The notes beneath the pieces were generated by a model. The model searched no databases. It had not been told where the DNA came from and saw only the letters and a program-made list of their open reading frames with translations. This document shows positions 63,876 to 64,000 of a DNA stretch of 64,000 bases, piece by piece. This stretch comes from Thermoanaerobaculia bacterium. GTDB lineage: Bacteria; Acidobacteriota; Thermoanaerobaculia; Multivoradales; J023. The DNA lies in the NCBI GenBank assembly GCA_030431255.1, contig JAUIJL010000001.1:868001-932000 (forward strand), given 5' to 3'. The translations under genes were made by a program, and so were the position numbers. How positions within the stretch are numbered: position 1 is the stretch's first letter; every line of letters begins with the position of its first letter.

Positions 63876-64000
63876 ATGGCCAGTCCACTGATTACAACCG
63901 GTTCTTTGCCGGAATCCTGGCGCGTTCGGCTGCCGGAATTCGAAGGCCCGCTGGATCTCCTGCTCAATCTGATCCGTCTCAATAAGGTCGAGCTGATCGA
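63876..64000 (+). CDS. scpA: Segregation and condensation protein ScpA, 5' part
   Basis: The first 41 codons are visible and the gene runs off the window edge. The N-terminal block WRVRLPEFEGPLDLLLNLIR followed by LNKVELI is diagnostic of ScpA, the kleisin that bridges SMC heads with ScpB for chromosome condensation. Start is ATG 63876. scpB would be expected downstream. Confidence 0.9.
   Translation, partial: MASPLITTGSLPESWRVRLPEFEGPLDLLLNLIRLNKVELI

Noticed and set aside
62558-63982. Minus-strand open frame of 474 codons opposite the LdcA end, FHA protein and scpA start
   Set aside because: It crosses three plus-strand genes and has no family features.

Overview
The window is a 64 kb piece of a GC-rich chromosome from a Gram-negative, probably environmental bacterium. 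The evidence for an outer membrane is an RND efflux pump, an outer-membrane porin, periplasmic HtrA, several lipoproteins and a secretin-type N domain. No rRNA, tRNA, IS element, prophage or CRISPR array was seen. Gene content (class A RNase P RNA, DnaJ-TPR and cNMP-FHA proteins, many two-component proteins, DUF2911, exported Ni-superoxide dismutase) would fit Acidobacteriota or a related lineage. That placement is inference and is not secure. Ribosome binding sites are clear in many genes (GGAG or AGGAG about 5 to 8 nt before the start) and were used to choose starts.

Layout. 1-2.6 kb: minus-strand DUF72 (cut by the window edge), DUF2911-TPR and an unknown gene. 2.8-12.8 kb: hflX, then a signalling block (histidine kinase, single-domain receiver, REC-PAS-PAS-GGDEF-EAL protein), a molybdopterin oxidoreductase fused to pentapeptide repeats, and a 7TM hybrid kinase. 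13-15.8 kb: DUF1508 protein, secretin-N/PilP-like protein and an AcpH-like protein with an 18-bp in-frame repeat. 15.9-22.4 kb: aldehyde dehydrogenase, DUF420, exported Ni-SOD, orphan ZnuA/TroA-like lipoprotein, hemB, glpK. 22.4-31 kb: thioesterase, a tandem FKBP with a rhomboid-like membrane protein, LigB-type dioxygenase, modular surface protein, pseudokinase, START-like protein, queuosine-precursor transporter, NTF2-like protein. 31-35.8 kb: a tightly overlapping minus-strand operon (active M16 peptidase, inactive M16 partner, threonine dehydratase, sirtuin). 36-38.7 kb: a three-gene ABC-2 transporter. 38.8-41 kb: carbamate kinase and a degenerate NarL-type regulator. 41-49.9 kb: a six-gene minus-strand operon (NmrA-like reductase, membrane fusion protein with AMIN domain, RND pump, P450, M29 peptidase, hotdog thioesterase). 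50-54.8 kb: porin, HtrA, NtrC-type regulator. 54.8-64 kb: methyltransferase, uvrB, uvrC, DnaJ-TPR protein, rnpB, LD-carboxypeptidase, cNMP-FHA protein and the start of scpA.

The most system-like candidates are the NmrA/AMIN-MFP/RND/P450/M29/thioesterase operon, the M16/M16/dehydratase/sirtuin operon, the tandem FKBP plus rhomboid-like pair, and the exported Ni-SOD with its metal-binding lipoprotein neighbour. Each rests on gene order and domain content read here. None has been tested.
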